Source: Staphylococcus sp. NRL 16/872 (GTDB lineage: Bacteria; Bacillota; Bacilli; Staphylococcales; Staphylococcaceae). Taken from it: a stretch of 64,000 nt of DNA. Position numbers and translations under genes: made by a program. Below are positions 13,044 to 22,171 of the stretch, piece by piece; positions within the stretch are counted from its first letter, which is position 1, and each line of letters begins with the position of its first letter. The DNA is taken from assembly GCF_022815905.2 (NCBI RefSeq), contig NZ_CP119327.1, forward strand, positions 992,001-1,056,000, given 5' to 3'. The notes under the pieces are model-generated. The model made no database searches and had not been told where the DNA came from. It worked only from the letters and a program-made list of their open reading frames with translations.

Positions 13044-13118
13044 GCGGGAGTATTTCAACTCTTAGAATACGTTCCTTCCCGGAACGAGATATAGGTGCAA
13101 ATCCTATCTTCCGCTCCA
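13044..13118 (+). tRNA. Non-proteinogenic-type tRNA-Gly (TCC), copy 4
   Basis: Same altered D-loop; T-loop GTGCAAA as in copy 3; anticodon stem CGTTC/GAACG as in copy 2; CCA encoded. Confidence 0.92.
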
Positions 13119-13160
13119 TATATTGCTTCCAGATGGAAGTTTTTTATTTATCTAAATTGT

Positions 13161-13244
13161 GCCGGCGTGGCGGAATTGGCAGACGCGCGGGACTCAAAAT
13201 CCCGTTCCTTTATTGGAGTGTCGGTTCGACCCCGACCGCCGGTA
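13161..13244 (+). tRNA. tRNA-Leu (CAA)
   Basis: Class II tRNA, anticodon CAA at 13195-13197. The acceptor closes with a G1-T72 wobble; CCA is not encoded. Last gene of the cluster. Confidence 0.94.
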
Positions 13245-13330
13245 TTTATACCTATTAATAGGGCACATTTAATCACTAGAAACCTTGATTTATGGCTCTA
13301 CGTCAAATCGGACTGATGAGTCCTAATATT

Positions 13331-13368
13331 GAGATTAAGCAACCTTAGGTTGTTTAATCTCTTTTTTT
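13331..13368 (+). terminator. Hairpin terminator at the left IS end
   Basis: The stem GAGATTAAGCAACC / GGTTGTTTAATCTC is followed rightward by T7. It overlaps the transposase stop codon. It can stop readthrough from the upstream tRNA operon, in effect replacing the split terminator. Confidence 0.8.
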
Positions 13369-14651
13369 GTTGTTGAGGCAAATAGTCGCGAAGTTATAAT
13401 AATTCGATTACGTAAATTATCATAATTTCTATAACCAAAAGATACCCTTTTAATGAGTTTGATTTTATTATTAATTCCTTCTAACGGACCGTTGGTCAGG
13501 TTAGAATATATCATGGTGTTTTCAATGAAAGCTGTTAATCTTCTTAAAGTTCTAATAACTGGACGTAATTTAGGACACACATCTGAAAGATGAATAGAAA
13601 AGAGTTTATGAGTAAATTTCTCTATTTGGTTTTCTTTTAATAATCGTCTTAGCTCATGAACGTAGTGATATGTATTAAATAATTCAACATCTACACTTAA
13701 TAAGTAATTCATAATTCCTTTTTCGGTTTTCCACTCTTTAAATAAACGGACTTTACGATAATTAAATGCTTCTAGCGTTTCAAAAGGTTTAAGAAATAGT
13801 TTCCAATAACTTTTATATTTATTATAAAGCGGTCTATTAGAGGTTTTATAACAATTCATTATATGAACTCTAGACATATTTAACGCTCGATTTAAAGATT
13901 GAACAATATGAAAACGATCAATAATAATCTTCGCATTAGGAAATAATTGCTTGATTAGCGACATATAGGGTTCATACATATCAATCGTTACAGTTTTGAC
14001 TTTTTTTCTTAGTTTCAAAGAATAACGATAAAAATGATCTTTCAGCGATTTTAACTTACGATCCGCTACCACATCTACGATGCGGTGCGATACAGCATCT
14101 GCATAAATAAAACTCATTTTTCCAATTACATTTTTAACACTTTTAAATTCGTCCATCATTAAGTGTTCAGGTAAAGCATCAAAAGAAGACTGACCTACGT
14201 CGCTTGCCGCTTGATTAATCACTCTAGATACAGTCATTGATGATACTAAGCATGACTTGGCGATAGATTTTTGAGAGCGGTATTCTTGTGCTTTATCTAA
14301 AACTGCAAGTTTTGTTTTGTTAGAAATAAAACAATGATTATCGACAATATTAGATTTAGCAGTAAAATAACTATCACATGTCTTACAATAAAATCTTTGT
14401 TTTTGAAGCTTCAAATAAGCAGGCATTTCCATAATTTTAAGTAAAGTAATCGTTGAAGTTTTCTTACCATTTTTAACTATAGAAAAATTTTCGTTTTTAG
14501 TTAAACAATTTTCACAATGTGTAGGTTGATAAGTGAGCTCTGCATAGTAAAACAAGCTCATTCGTCCTTTATATTTTTTCTCAATCACTTCATCTAAAAA
14601 ATTTAGATTTTTATCTTTAATTCTTAATGTATTTAATATAGACTTACACAT
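13335..14651 (-). CDS. tnp: ISL3-family transposase
   Basis: This 438-residue protein begins with a zinc-finger-like N terminus (CENCL at about 48-52 and CKTCDSYF at about 93-100). A helix-turn-helix follows (KSIAKSCLVSSMTVSRVI), then a DDE_Tnp_ISL3 catalytic domain: first Asp in LMMDEFKSVK, second in IIIDRFHIVQ, Glu in GPLEGINNKIK. The length is normal and there is no frameshift. It is the only gene of the IS and is transcribed against the tRNA cluster. Confidence 0.95.
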   Translation of the reverse strand: MCKSILNTLRIKDKNLNFLDEVIEKKYKGRMSLFYYAELTYQPTHCENCLTKNENFSIVKNGKKTSTITLLKIMEMPAYLKLQKQRFYCKTCDSYFTAKSNIVDNHCFISNKTKLAVLDKAQEYRSQKSIAKSCLVSSMTVSRVINQAASDVGQSSFDALPEHLMMDEFKSVKNVIGKMSFIYADAVSHRIVDVVADRKLKSLKDHFYRYSLKLRKKVKTVTIDMYEPYMSLIKQLFPNAKIIIDRFHIVQSLNRALNMSRVHIMNCYKTSNRPLYNKYKSYWKLFLKPFETLEAFNYRKVRLFKEWKTEKGIMNYLLSVDVELFNTYHYVHELRRLLKENQIEKFTHKLFSIHLSDVCPKLRPVIRTLRRLTAFIENTMIYSNLTNGPLEGINNKIKLIKRVSFGYRNYDNLRNRIIITSRLFASTTKKEIKQPKVA

Positions 14652-14735
14652 AGGCGCATTACCTTTCTTTTTTATTTGGTGTGGTAGCTAATAATTATAG
14701 AGGTAATTGCGCTATTTTTGTATTCAAAACATAAA

Positions 14736-14770
14736 AATTGGACTGATGATTTTTAGTCATCAGTCCAATT
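14736..14770 (-). terminator. Insulating hairpin at the right IS end
   Basis: A perfect 14-bp stem, AATTGGACTGATGA / TCATCAGTCCAATT, overlaps the right terminal repeat. Read on the minus strand it is followed by TTTTTATGTTTTG. It lies upstream of the transposase gene, so it should block transcription entering from outside. Confidence 0.7.
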
Positions 14771-14902
14771 TATTATAGAGCCTGATTTATCAGGGTTTCT
14801 TTTTTATTAGACACTATATAAAAAAATAAAAAAGGCCCCGAATGGACCCTTTTATTGACTCTAAAATGTTAATATAAGCCAAACAATATCTAAGATAGAC
14901 GT

Positions 14903-15640
14903 TTATTCATTGTCTAAAGTAACTGAATACATGTGATTAAGAACTAAAATTTGTCCATCTTTTAATGTAACAGAACCTTCAGTATCATCGCCCGTATCAG
15001 AATCTTTACCTGCTAATATATATTCTTTATCTAAGCTACTATCTCTATTAAATACCTTTAAGTTGCCGCCTATATCATGGCTAAAAGTGGTGTATATTTT
15101 ATATTTCCCTGGCTTAACATCTTTACCAACAATCCATATACCTGTTGAAATAGGATTTGTATATGTTTGGTGTTTAGGTTCAAATGTAGTTAATTCAGTT
15201 TTATCTAAATTAACTTTATCACCTTCAGTTAAATAAGTTGTTATAGTCGGAATTGTGGGTTTGTCAACTGTACCGTAGTCTTTTCCAAATTCTTCTTTAA
15301 ATGACCAATCTTCAACAGTTTTAATTTCAATATATCCCTTATTATTTTTTGATGAAATCGTATAATGACCTGGTTCAATATCTTTACCAACCTCATACGT
15401 ACCATTTTTCAATTCAATTATTTTTGATGGATACATTTCTTTTTTATTTCGCTCATCAATATGGTAGAAAACTACTGTTAATATTATACAGATTATTGTT
15501 AAAACTAAAGTTATAGTAGTACTTATAACAAAAGGTTTAATACTCTTTTTATTAACTTTGTTAATTATGAGTTGGATTAATAAAACTAAAGTTGATACTG
15601 AAAAAATTAGTAATAGTGTAAAGAATAAATATAATAACAT
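14903..15640 (-). CDS. Membrane protein with two repeated VGKDI-PG-Y segments
   Basis: I do not recognise a named family. The N terminus has two membrane helices (about residues 1-27 and 38-62) followed by an extracytoplasmic part of about 180 residues. That part holds two similar modules: GTYEVGKDIEPGHYTI (about 80-95) and GIWIVGKDVKPGKYKI (about 166-181), each followed by a beta-rich segment. I chose ATG 15640 because AGGAAG lies at the right distance; a GTG at 15649 is too close. It is monocistronic, with a weak hairpin at 14831-14855 downstream. The product is probably a surface or sensory protein of unknown function. Confidence 0.6.
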   Translation of the reverse strand: MLLYLFFTLLLIFSVSTLVLLIQLIINKVNKKSIKPFVISTTITLVLTIICIILTVVFYHIDERNKKEMYPSKIIELKNGTYEVGKDIEPGHYTISSKNNKGYIEIKTVEDWSFKEEFGKDYGTVDKPTIPTITTYLTEGDKVNLDKTELTTFEPKHQTYTNPISTGIWIVGKDVKPGKYKIYTTFSHDIGGNLKVFNRDSSLDKEYILAGKDSDTGDDTEGSVTLKDGQILVLNHMYSVTLDNE

Positions 15641-15909
15641 AGTTGTCACTTCCTAGATGTAAAATTTAAACTCTTTGTAAGTAAATCATTAAGCGTAAAG
15701 ATTAAAATGAAAATGATATCGATCAATAAATTTCGAGCTACTATATCAAAAATAAATAGTATATAAATATATTATAATTCTAAATGCATAAGTTTAGTAA
15801 GTAAAAATTCCAACATTTAAATATTGAAACAATAAAAGTCTTTAATTTATATTGTTTATAGACGGATAATGTACTAATATAAAGCTAATGTTTGGAAATG
15901 GAGGCTACT

Positions 15910-16968
15910 ATGAATAAACAACGTTTGACTATGAAATATTTTTTTAGCAATATTTTGAATGCGGTTGGAGCAGGGGTAGTTATAGCATTATTACCAAATG
16001 CTCTGTTGGGGGAATTTTTAAAATTTTTTAAAGATGGACATCCTACATTAGAAATGATATTTCAAATTGTGACTGTGATCCAGTCATTTATGGCATTTAT
16101 TATTGGTATATTAGCTGCACATCAATTTCGTTTCAGTGGGGCTGGCGCAAGTATGGTTGGTGTATCAGCGATGTTGGGTTCTGGTGCAATACAAGTTAGT
16201 GCGAATGGCATTGCGTTAAAAGGTATTGGCGATATTATTAATACGATTATCGTTGTTATCATTGCATGTGCGTTTTATTTACTTTTACAAGGTAAATTAG
16301 GTTCATTAGAAATGATTATATTACCTGTACTAATTCCAGTAGTGAGTGGTTTAATAGGATTATTAACATTACCTTATGTACAAACTATTACTAAAGCACT
16401 TGGACATATGATTAATTCATTTACTGAATTAAATCCATTATTAATGGCGATATTAATCAGTGTTACGTATTCTTTATTAATGGTAACACCAATATCTGTA
16501 GTTGCTATCGCGACTGCGATCGGCCTTTCAGGTTTAGGCAGTGGGGCAGCGAATATGGGCATTGTAGCGGCTTGTGTCACATTTTTCTTTGGCTCTTTAC
16601 GTGTAAACTCTCTTGGAGTAAATATTGTGCTCTTTATTGGCGCTGCTAAAATGATGATTCCAGTTTATTTTAAACATTTAATCATTGCAATTCCTTTAAT
16701 ATTAAATGGTATTATTGCAGGTATACTTACATACATGATTGGTATCAAAGGAACGCCATTATCAGCAGGGTTTGGCTATACTGGACTAGTAGGCCCTATC
16801 AATGCGTTAAATCGTATGCCTGGTAATATTACAATGAATATTATCCTATTAATCTTTGGATATCTCATTATACCTTTTGTAAGTGCATTCATTATACACG
16901 AAATATGCAAAAAACTTATACCATCTTATACAGATAGTATTTATCGTTTTGAAATTCCTAAACAATAA
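15910..16968 (+). CDS. PTS transporter subunit IIC family protein (PfoR-like)
   Basis: This 352-residue protein has about ten hydrophobic segments throughout and belongs to the PTS_EIIC_2/PfoR group. Family members resemble sugar-PTS membrane subunits but lack IIA/IIB domains; one was named as a regulator of perfringolysin in Clostridium. The substrate is unknown. The start is ATG 15910, preceded by GGAGG at 15900-15904; an upstream in-frame ATG at 15892 lacks this. It stands alone and ends at a strong hairpin. Confidence 0.78.
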   Translation: MNKQRLTMKYFFSNILNAVGAGVVIALLPNALLGEFLKFFKDGHPTLEMIFQIVTVIQSFMAFIIGILAAHQFRFSGAGASMVGVSAMLGSGAIQVSANGIALKGIGDIINTIIVVIIACAFYLLLQGKLGSLEMIILPVLIPVVSGLIGLLTLPYVQTITKALGHMINSFTELNPLLMAILISVTYSLLMVTPISVVAIATAIGLSGLGSGAANMGIVAACVTFFFGSLRVNSLGVNIVLFIGAAKMMIPVYFKHLIIAIPLILNGIIAGILTYMIGIKGTPLSAGFGYTGLVGPINALNRMPGNITMNIILLIFGYLIIPFVSAFIIHEICKKLIPSYTDSIYRFEIPKQ

Positions 16969-16978
16969 TCATATAAGT

Positions 16979-17022
16979 AAAGCACTTATCTCAATTTTAC
17001 GAGATAAGTGCTTTATTTTTTT
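16979..17022 (+). terminator. Terminator after the PfoR-like gene
   Basis: Inverted repeat AAAGCACTTATCTC / GAGATAAGTGCTTT followed by a T run. Confidence 0.9.
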
Positions 17023-17032
17023 AAAAAAGTTA

Positions 17033-17061
17033 TTGCATAATAATGCATTTATATGTATAAT
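17033..17061 (+). promoter_or_regulatory. Promoter of the amino acid ABC transporter
   Basis: TTGCAT at 17033-17038 and TATAAT at 17056-17061 with a 17-base spacer. The inverted repeat TGCAT-AATA-ATGCA overlaps the -35 end and could be an operator. Confidence 0.7.
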
Positions 17062-17086
17062 AATTTACATTAAAAGGAGGTTGCCT

Positions 17087-18541
17087 ATGAAATATATATC
17101 CAAGTTAATAATCATAGCAATCTTAATTGGTATGACCTTTATATACATAGAACCAATGGCTCACGCTGATGAAGATGCGAAATGGGAAAAAATTAAGCAA
17201 AGTGGAGAACTGAAAGTGGGATTATCAGCTGATTATGCACCACTAGAATTTGAAAAAACAGTCAATGGAAAAAGTGTTTATGCAGGTATTGATATTGAGT
17301 TAGCTAAAAAAATAGCTGATGATAATCATCTAAAATTAAAAATTGTGAATATGCAATTTGATAGTTTATTAGGTGCTTTAAAAACTGGAAAAATAGATAT
17401 TATTATTTCTGGTATGACATCAACGCCTGAGAGAAAAAAAGAAGTAGATTTCTCTGACTCTTACATGGAGTCAAGTAATGTTGTATTAATTAGAAAAAGT
17501 GATAAAGATACATACCACTCGTTAAAAGATTTTTCTAATAAAAAAATTGCAGCACAAAAAGGAACTGAACAGGAAAAAATAGCGCAGCAAGAAATTGAAA
17601 ATGTAGATTTGAGTTCATTAAGTCGTTTGCCAGATGCTATTTTAGCTTTGAAAAGTAAAAAAGTAGAAGGTTTAGTTATTGAAAAACCTGTGGCTGAAGC
17701 TTATGCAAAGCAAAATGAGGATTTATTAATTAATAATGCAGATTTTAATGAAGCCAAAAAAGAAACAGTGATAGCAGTACCTAAAAATTCACCACTTTTA
17801 CTGGAACATATAAACAAAACAATTAAAGAAGTTAAAAATAAAAATTTGATTGATAAATATATGGATAAAGCTTCAAGGGAAATGCAAGATGATGGTAATT
17901 TCTTAAGTAAATATGGTGCGTTCTTTATCAAAGGGTTAAAAAATACTATTTTAATTTCATTTATTGGGGTTGTCTTTGGTGCGATTATTGGTGCTTTAAT
18001 AGCATTAGCTAAATTAAGTCAATTTAAATTATTGTCATGGATAGCTTCTATATACATTGAATTTCTCAGAGGTACACCAATGCTTGTTCAAGTATTCTTA
18101 GTCTTCTTTGGTACTACAGCTGTATTAGGGTTAAATGTTTCAGCGTTGATATGTGGGACAATCGCGTTAGTTATAAATTCGTCAGCTTATATTGCTGAAA
18201 TTTTCAGAGCTGGTATTAATGCTGTAGATAAAGGACAAACAGAAGCAGCACAATGTTTAGGATTGAACTATTCTAAAACGATGTTCCATATTGTTTTACC
18301 ACAAGCGGTGAAAAATGTTTTACCAGCGCTAGGTAATGAGTTTGTAACGTTAATTAAGGAATCTTCTATTGTTTCAACTATTGGTGTAAGTGAAATTATG
18401 TTTAACGCTCAAGTGGTTCAAGGCATTTCATTCGATCCATTTACACCGTTAATTATCGCAGCAGTCATGTATTTTGTATTAACTTTCTCTTTATCAAGAA
18501 TAATGAGTTTTATTGAAGGGAGAATGAAAGCCAGTGATTAA
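17087..18541 (+). CDS. Polar amino acid ABC transporter, fused substrate-binding and permease protein
   Basis: This 484-residue fusion has a secretion signal (about 1-25, ending AHADE) and then a periplasmic-type solute-binding domain (about 35-265; [14 protein letters not shown] is its usual start). A His/Glu/Gln/Arg-type permease domain follows (about 280-480) with the EAA loop [22 protein letters not shown]. The strong RBS AAAGGAGG at 17074-17081 sets ATG 17087. Fused GlnH-GlnP proteins are normal in Firmicutes. It overlaps the ATPase gene by 8 bases. The substrate is probably glutamine or another polar amino acid, by family only. Confidence 0.9.
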   Translation: MKYISKLIIIAILIGMTFIYIEPMAHADEDAKWEKIKQSGELKVGLSADYAPLEFEKTVNGKSVYAGIDIELAKKIADDNHLKLKIVNMQFDSLLGALKTGKIDIIISGMTSTPERKKEVDFSDSYMESSNVVLIRKSDKDTYHSLKDFSNKKIAAQKGTEQEKIAQQEIENVDLSSLSRLPDAILALKSKKVEGLVIEKPVAEAYAKQNEDLLINNADFNEAKKETVIAVPKNSPLLLEHINKTIKEVKNKNLIDKYMDKASREMQDDGNFLSKYGAFFIKGLKNTILISFIGVVFGAIIGALIALAKLSQFKLLSWIASIYIEFLRGTPMLVQVFLVFFGTTAVLGLNVSALICGTIALVINSSAYIAEIFRAGINAVDKGQTEAAQCLGLNYSKTMFHIVLPQAVKNVLPALGNEFVTLIKESSIVSTIGVSEIMFNAQVVQGISFDPFTPLIIAAVMYFVLTFSLSRIMSFIEGRMKASD

Positions 18542-19256
18542 AGTTCAAAATTTAAATAAATCTTTTGGAAAAAATGAAGTATTAAAAGACATTAATTTAG
18601 AAATAAATAAAGGTGAAGTTGTAGCTATTATAGGACCTTCAGGAAGCGGTAAAAGTACATTATTAAGATGTATGAATTTACTGGAAACACCATCTAATGG
18701 GAAAGTGATTTTTGAGGGAAATGAATTGACGCAAAAAAGTACGAAATTAGATACGTTACGTCAGAAAATGGGCATGGTTTTTCAAAATTTCAATTTATTT
18801 CCTCATAAAACAGTGTTAGAGAATGTGATACTTGCGCCTAAGTTACTTAAAAAGAATGATTTGGAAAATCTGAAAAAAGAAGGGGAAGCGCTCCTCAAAA
18901 AAGTCGGTTTGGAAGAAAAAGCTGATGTCTACCCTGCTCAATTATCAGGAGGTCAAAAACAAAGAGTAGCAATAGCAAGAGCATTAGCAATGCATCCAGA
19001 CGTTATATTATTTGATGAACCAACCTCAGCGCTTGATCCTGAAGTCGTGTACGAAGTGCTTAAAGTAATGAAAGAACTTGCTAAAGAAGGCATGACGATG
19101 GTAGTTGTGACACATGAGATGGGCTTTGCTAAAGATGTAAGTGATAAAGTGATATTTATGGCAGATGGCTATGTTGTTGAAAGTGGTACACCTCAACATA
19201 TCTTTAATAGTCCTAAACACGAAAGAACGCAAAACTTCCTCGCTAGAGTGTTATAA
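18534..19256 (+). CDS. glnQ: Polar amino acid ABC transporter ATP-binding protein
   Basis: This 240-residue ATPase has Walker [10 protein letters not shown] (about 33-41), signature [15 protein letters not shown] (about 135-149), Walker B VILFDEP and H-loop VVVTHEM. It begins with GTG 18534 inside the end of the permease gene, preceded by AAGGGAG, so translation is probably coupled. It energises the fused transporter next to it. The name glnQ is by family; the substrate is not proven. Confidence 0.9.
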   Translation: MIKVQNLNKSFGKNEVLKDINLEINKGEVVAIIGPSGSGKSTLLRCMNLLETPSNGKVIFEGNELTQKSTKLDTLRQKMGMVFQNFNLFPHKTVLENVILAPKLLKKNDLENLKKEGEALLKKVGLEEKADVYPAQLSGGQKQRVAIARALAMHPDVILFDEPTSALDPEVVYEVLKVMKELAKEGMTMVVVTHEMGFAKDVSDKVIFMADGYVVESGTPQHIFNSPKHERTQNFLARVL

Positions 19257-19290
19257 ATTGGCAGTACTTTTAAAAAATAATTCAAAAAAT

Positions 19291-19338
19291 AGAGTCGGAA
19301 CAATGAAATTTCAATGATTTTTGTTCCGCTCTTTTTTA
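19291..19338 (+). terminator. Terminator after the ABC transporter
   Basis: Inverted repeat GAGTCGGAACAA / TTGTTCCGCTC followed by T6. Confidence 0.88.
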
Positions 19339-19416
19339 TTGAGATAAATCTTGCGTCTTTGAATATCCCTTTGTGTTACAATGTCCTATGGATATTTTTT
19401 ATAGGAGGAAGATTTA

Positions 19417-20544
19417 GTGGATTATAAGCAGCTTAAAAAAGAAATTATTGACTATGCTTATACTATTGGAATTGATAGCATCGGTTTTACAACTGCAGAT
19501 CCATTTGATGAACTAAAACAAAAGTTAGAGGATTATCATTCAAAAGGCTATGCTTCTGGCTTTGAAGAATCTGATATTGCTTTACGTACAGAACCTAAAT
19601 TAAGTTTACCAACTGCGCGTTCAATTATTGCTATTGCGGTCGGTTATCCTAATAAATTAAAAGGTGCTCCTAAAAGCGTAAGAGGGGACAGAAGAGGAAT
19701 GTTTGCGCGTGCTTCATGGGGCCAAGATTATCATACAATTATGAGGAAACGATTAGATAAATTAGCCGAATTTATAACATCTAAAGTACCGGATGTAGAA
19801 ATTAAAAGCATGGTGGATACGGGTGTACTTTCTGATAGAGCAGTAGCGGAACGTGCTGGCTTAGGCTTTGCTGGCCGTAACGGGTTTATTATCAATCCGG
19901 ATTTAGGTACATGGACCTATTTAGGAGAAATGTTAGTCAGTATTCCATTTGAACCTGATGACCCTATATTAGATAGTTGTGGTGATTGCACGATTTGTGT
20001 TGACCGTTGTCCGACTGGTGCATTAGTAGGTAATGGCCAATTAAATGCGCAAAAATGTATTAGCTTTCTTACACAAACTAAAGGTTATTTACAAGACGAG
20101 TATCGCTATAAAATTGGTAACCGTCTATATGGCTGTGATACGTGCCAACAAGTTTGTCCGAAAAATAGAGGTATTAATACTACGCATGACGATATTGTCT
20201 TAGAACCAGAAATATTAAAACCGCGTTTAGTACCTTTATTACAAATGAGTAATAAAGAATTTAAAAATACTTATGGCTATCTAGCAGGCGCATGGAGAGG
20301 AAAAAAACCTATCCAAAGAAATGCTATAATAGCTTTGGCTCACTTTGGTGAAGAAACTGCAATTCCAGAATTAAAAGAAGTTGCTATGAACGATCCAAGA
20401 CCTATGATTAGAGGAACCGCTTATTGGGCAATTGGACAAATTATTGGTGAAGCGGCTCGTGAATTTATACAAGAACATTACGATAATGAACTAGAAGAAG
20501 TTCAAGTTGAAATGTTAAAAGGACTAGAAATGAGGAAACAATAA
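19417..20544 (+). CDS. queG: Epoxyqueuosine reductase
   Basis: This 375-residue iron-sulfur, cobalamin-dependent enzyme carries out the last step of queuosine synthesis, reducing epoxyqueuosine in tRNA. Two 4Fe-4S motifs are present: CGDCTICVDRCP (about 189-200) and CDTCQQVCP (about 240-250), plus C224-type ligands. A HEAT-like C-terminal part follows (about 300-370). It starts with GTG 19417 behind AGGAGGA. It abuts trmL, another tRNA-modifying enzyme, with no gap between stop and ATG. Confidence 0.94.
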   Translation: MDYKQLKKEIIDYAYTIGIDSIGFTTADPFDELKQKLEDYHSKGYASGFEESDIALRTEPKLSLPTARSIIAIAVGYPNKLKGAPKSVRGDRRGMFARASWGQDYHTIMRKRLDKLAEFITSKVPDVEIKSMVDTGVLSDRAVAERAGLGFAGRNGFIINPDLGTWTYLGEMLVSIPFEPDDPILDSCGDCTICVDRCPTGALVGNGQLNAQKCISFLTQTKGYLQDEYRYKIGNRLYGCDTCQQVCPKNRGINTTHDDIVLEPEILKPRLVPLLQMSNKEFKNTYGYLAGAWRGKKPIQRNAIIALAHFGEETAIPELKEVAMNDPRPMIRGTAYWAIGQIIGEAAREFIQEHYDNELEEVQVEMLKGLEMRKQ

Positions 20545-21015
20545 ATGACAAATCATATCGTATTATTTCAACCTGAAATACCTGCAAATACAGGAAATAT
20601 AGCCCGTACTTGCGCTGGCACAAACACAAATCTACATCTAATTAAACCTTTAGGCTTTAGTACAGATGATAAAATGTTAAAACGTGCTGGATTAGATTAT
20701 TGGGAACATGTAAATATAACATATCACGAAAGTATTGAAGACTTCTTTGAAGCGACTGACGGAGAATACTATCTTCTAACAAAATTTGGTAAGCAAATAT
20801 ATAGCGATTTTAATTTTAATAAACCAGACACTGATTTATTTTTTATTTTCGGAAGAGAAACGACAGGCTTACCTGATTGGGTTAAAGAAAAATATGCAGA
20901 TACAGCGTTAAGAATTCCGATGAGTGACCATATTCGATCTTTAAATTTATCTAATACAGCAGCTTTATTAATTTATGAAGCACTTCGTCAGCAAAACTTT
21001 CCAGGCTTATCGTAA
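20545..21015 (+). CDS. trmL: tRNA (cytidine/uridine-34-2'-O)-methyltransferase
   Basis: This 156-residue SPOUT methyltransferase methylates the wobble ribose of leucine tRNAs. Motifs: NTGNIARTC (about 14-22), the knot segment FGRETTGLP (about 100-108) and IPMSDHIRSLNLSNTAALL (about 122-140). The length is normal. Its ATG follows the queG stop directly, so the two form an operon for anticodon-loop modification. Confidence 0.94.
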   Translation: MTNHIVLFQPEIPANTGNIARTCAGTNTNLHLIKPLGFSTDDKMLKRAGLDYWEHVNITYHESIEDFFEATDGEYYLLTKFGKQIYSDFNFNKPDTDLFFIFGRETTGLPDWVKEKYADTALRIPMSDHIRSLNLSNTAALLIYEALRQQNFPGLS

Positions 21016-21122
21016 TTAAAAATTAGAGCGAGAAGCTTGTTCATATTTAAATGCATTTATACAATAAAAAATGTTATATTTGTTAATGAATTATTATAAC
21101 ATTTTAAATTGGTTTGATTTAC

Positions 21123-21150
21123 TTGTCATAAGGGTATCATATTATATAAT
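21123..21150 (+). promoter_or_regulatory. Promoter of the NagB/RpiA-like gene
   Basis: TTGTCA at 21123-21128 and TATAAT at 21145-21150 with a 16-base spacer, 45 bases before the start codon. Confidence 0.6.
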
Positions 21151-21195
21151 ACCGTTTTTTTAAGACAAATGAGATTCAAGAGGAGTGTAATAACA

Positions 21196-21795
21196 ATGGC
21201 AATGAACTTTAAAGTATTTAATGATGTTGACCAAGTAGCACAATTCACAGCGGACATCATTAGAAAACAATTTAACAACAATCCTACAACTATTGCAGGG
21301 CTTCATTTAGAAAGAGAAACTGCACCTGTATTAGACGAATTAAAAAAAGATGTAGATCGTAATCCGGTTGATTTCAGTCAAGTTAACATTTTAGATTATG
21401 ATGACAATCGTTCTTATTATGAAGCTTTAGGCGTACCATCTGGCCAAATTTATCCTATTAATTTAGATGATGATGCAACGTCTCTTATCGATGACAAAAT
21501 AAAAACAAAAGAAAACAAAGGTAAGCTTATTTTACAAGTTACTTCTATTGATGAAAAAGGTAGCTTAAATGTAAATATAAGACAAGGCTTAATGAAAGCT
21601 CGCGAAGTAGTATTAGTGATTACAGGTGGACAAAAACGCGAATTTGTTAAAAAATTATATGAAGAAAATGGCAAATCAAGCTTCGAACCAGCAGATTTAA
21701 AAGTACACCGTATGGTAACTGTAGTATTAGATAGAGCTGCTGCAGAAGGTTTACCTGAAGATGTTAAAGAATACTTTACTGCTCATTTTGCATAA
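21196..21795 (+). CDS. NagB/RpiA-like sugar-phosphate isomerase family protein
   Basis: This 199-residue protein resembles the glucosamine-6-phosphate isomerase/6-phosphogluconolactonase fold. IIRKQFNNNPTTIAGLHL lies near the N terminus and VVLVITGGQKREFV at about 138-151. The usual catalytic Asp-His pair of NagB is not evident, so activity is uncertain. The start ATG 21196 follows GAGGAGTG. The next gene, a small acidic protein, follows after 22 bases and may be cotranscribed. Confidence 0.65.
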   Translation: MAMNFKVFNDVDQVAQFTADIIRKQFNNNPTTIAGLHLERETAPVLDELKKDVDRNPVDFSQVNILDYDDNRSYYEALGVPSGQIYPINLDDDATSLIDDKIKTKENKGKLILQVTSIDEKGSLNVNIRQGLMKAREVVLVITGGQKREFVKKLYEENGKSSFEPADLKVHRMVTVVLDRAAAEGLPEDVKEYFTAHFA

Positions 21796-21817
21796 ATCTA
21801 TAAGTGAGGTTTAAATA

Positions 21818-21991
21818 ATGTCTGATAAAAAAGAAACAGAATTGAATTATCATGAAGAAGAGAATGCAATGGTTCAAGACTTAGATGATTTAAAAGAATT
21901 AGGTAAAGAAATGGAGCAAATTTCTGAGAAAAATGATGAAGAAAAACTCAATCAATCACATGATTCAGATGTTCGCTCTGATTTAGATTAA
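21818..21991 (+). CDS. Small acidic protein (57 residues)
   Basis: A 57-residue, very acidic, helical protein without cysteine or hydrophobic segments. It starts at ATG 21818 behind GTGAGGT and ends ...SDVRSDLD. Similar short SAS-type proteins are annotated at this place in staphylococci. Function unknown. A hairpin at 22051-22103 follows. Confidence 0.7.
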   Translation: MSDKKETELNYHEEENAMVQDLDDLKELGKEMEQISEKNDEEKLNQSHDSDVRSDLD

Positions 21992-22050
21992 TCGTAAGTT
22001 AAAAAAGGTATATCTCTATAAACACATTATAAATAAAGTAAAGTAAGTTG

Positions 22051-22103
22051 AAGCGGGTTAAAGAAGTCATTTTAGTTGAATTGATTTCTGACTCGCTTTT
22101 TTA
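22051..22103 (+). terminator. Terminator after the small acidic protein
   Basis: An imperfect inverted repeat between AAGCGGGTTAAAGAAGTCA and TGATTTCTGACTCGCTT, followed by T6. Confidence 0.7.
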
Positions 22104-22171
22104 ATTTGCGTAAAAGCAACACATTATCTATGATAAAATATAAATTAATAAAAAGATGAGGAGCAATATCG

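Larger units (their letters stand above)
13294..14782 (-). mobile_element. Complete ISL3-family insertion sequence
   Basis: The 1489-bp element is bounded by imperfect inverted repeats at 13294-13321 and 14755-14782. They match at 22 of 28 positions, both begin GGCTCTA and both contain GGACTGATGA. The 8-bp direct repeat TGATTTAT flanks it at 13286-13293 and 14783-14790. An 8-bp duplication and GGCTCT ends fit the ISL3 family. It carries one intact transposase and looks young, because the target duplication is perfect. Confidence 0.93.
13279..14805 (+). other. tRNA-operon terminator split by the insertion sequence
   Basis: GAAACCTTGA at 13279-13288 and TCAGGGTTTC at 14790-14799 followed by T6 are the two arms of one rho-independent hairpin. 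The IS and its target duplication TGATTTAT occupy the loop. With the IS removed, the sequence reads as a hairpin of nearly perfect 10-bp stem 35 bases after tRNA-Leu. Confidence 0.85.

Noticed and set aside
15695..15725. Fur-like box near the 14903 gene
   Set aside because: Only a partial match to GATAATGATAATC; too weak in AT-rich DNA.
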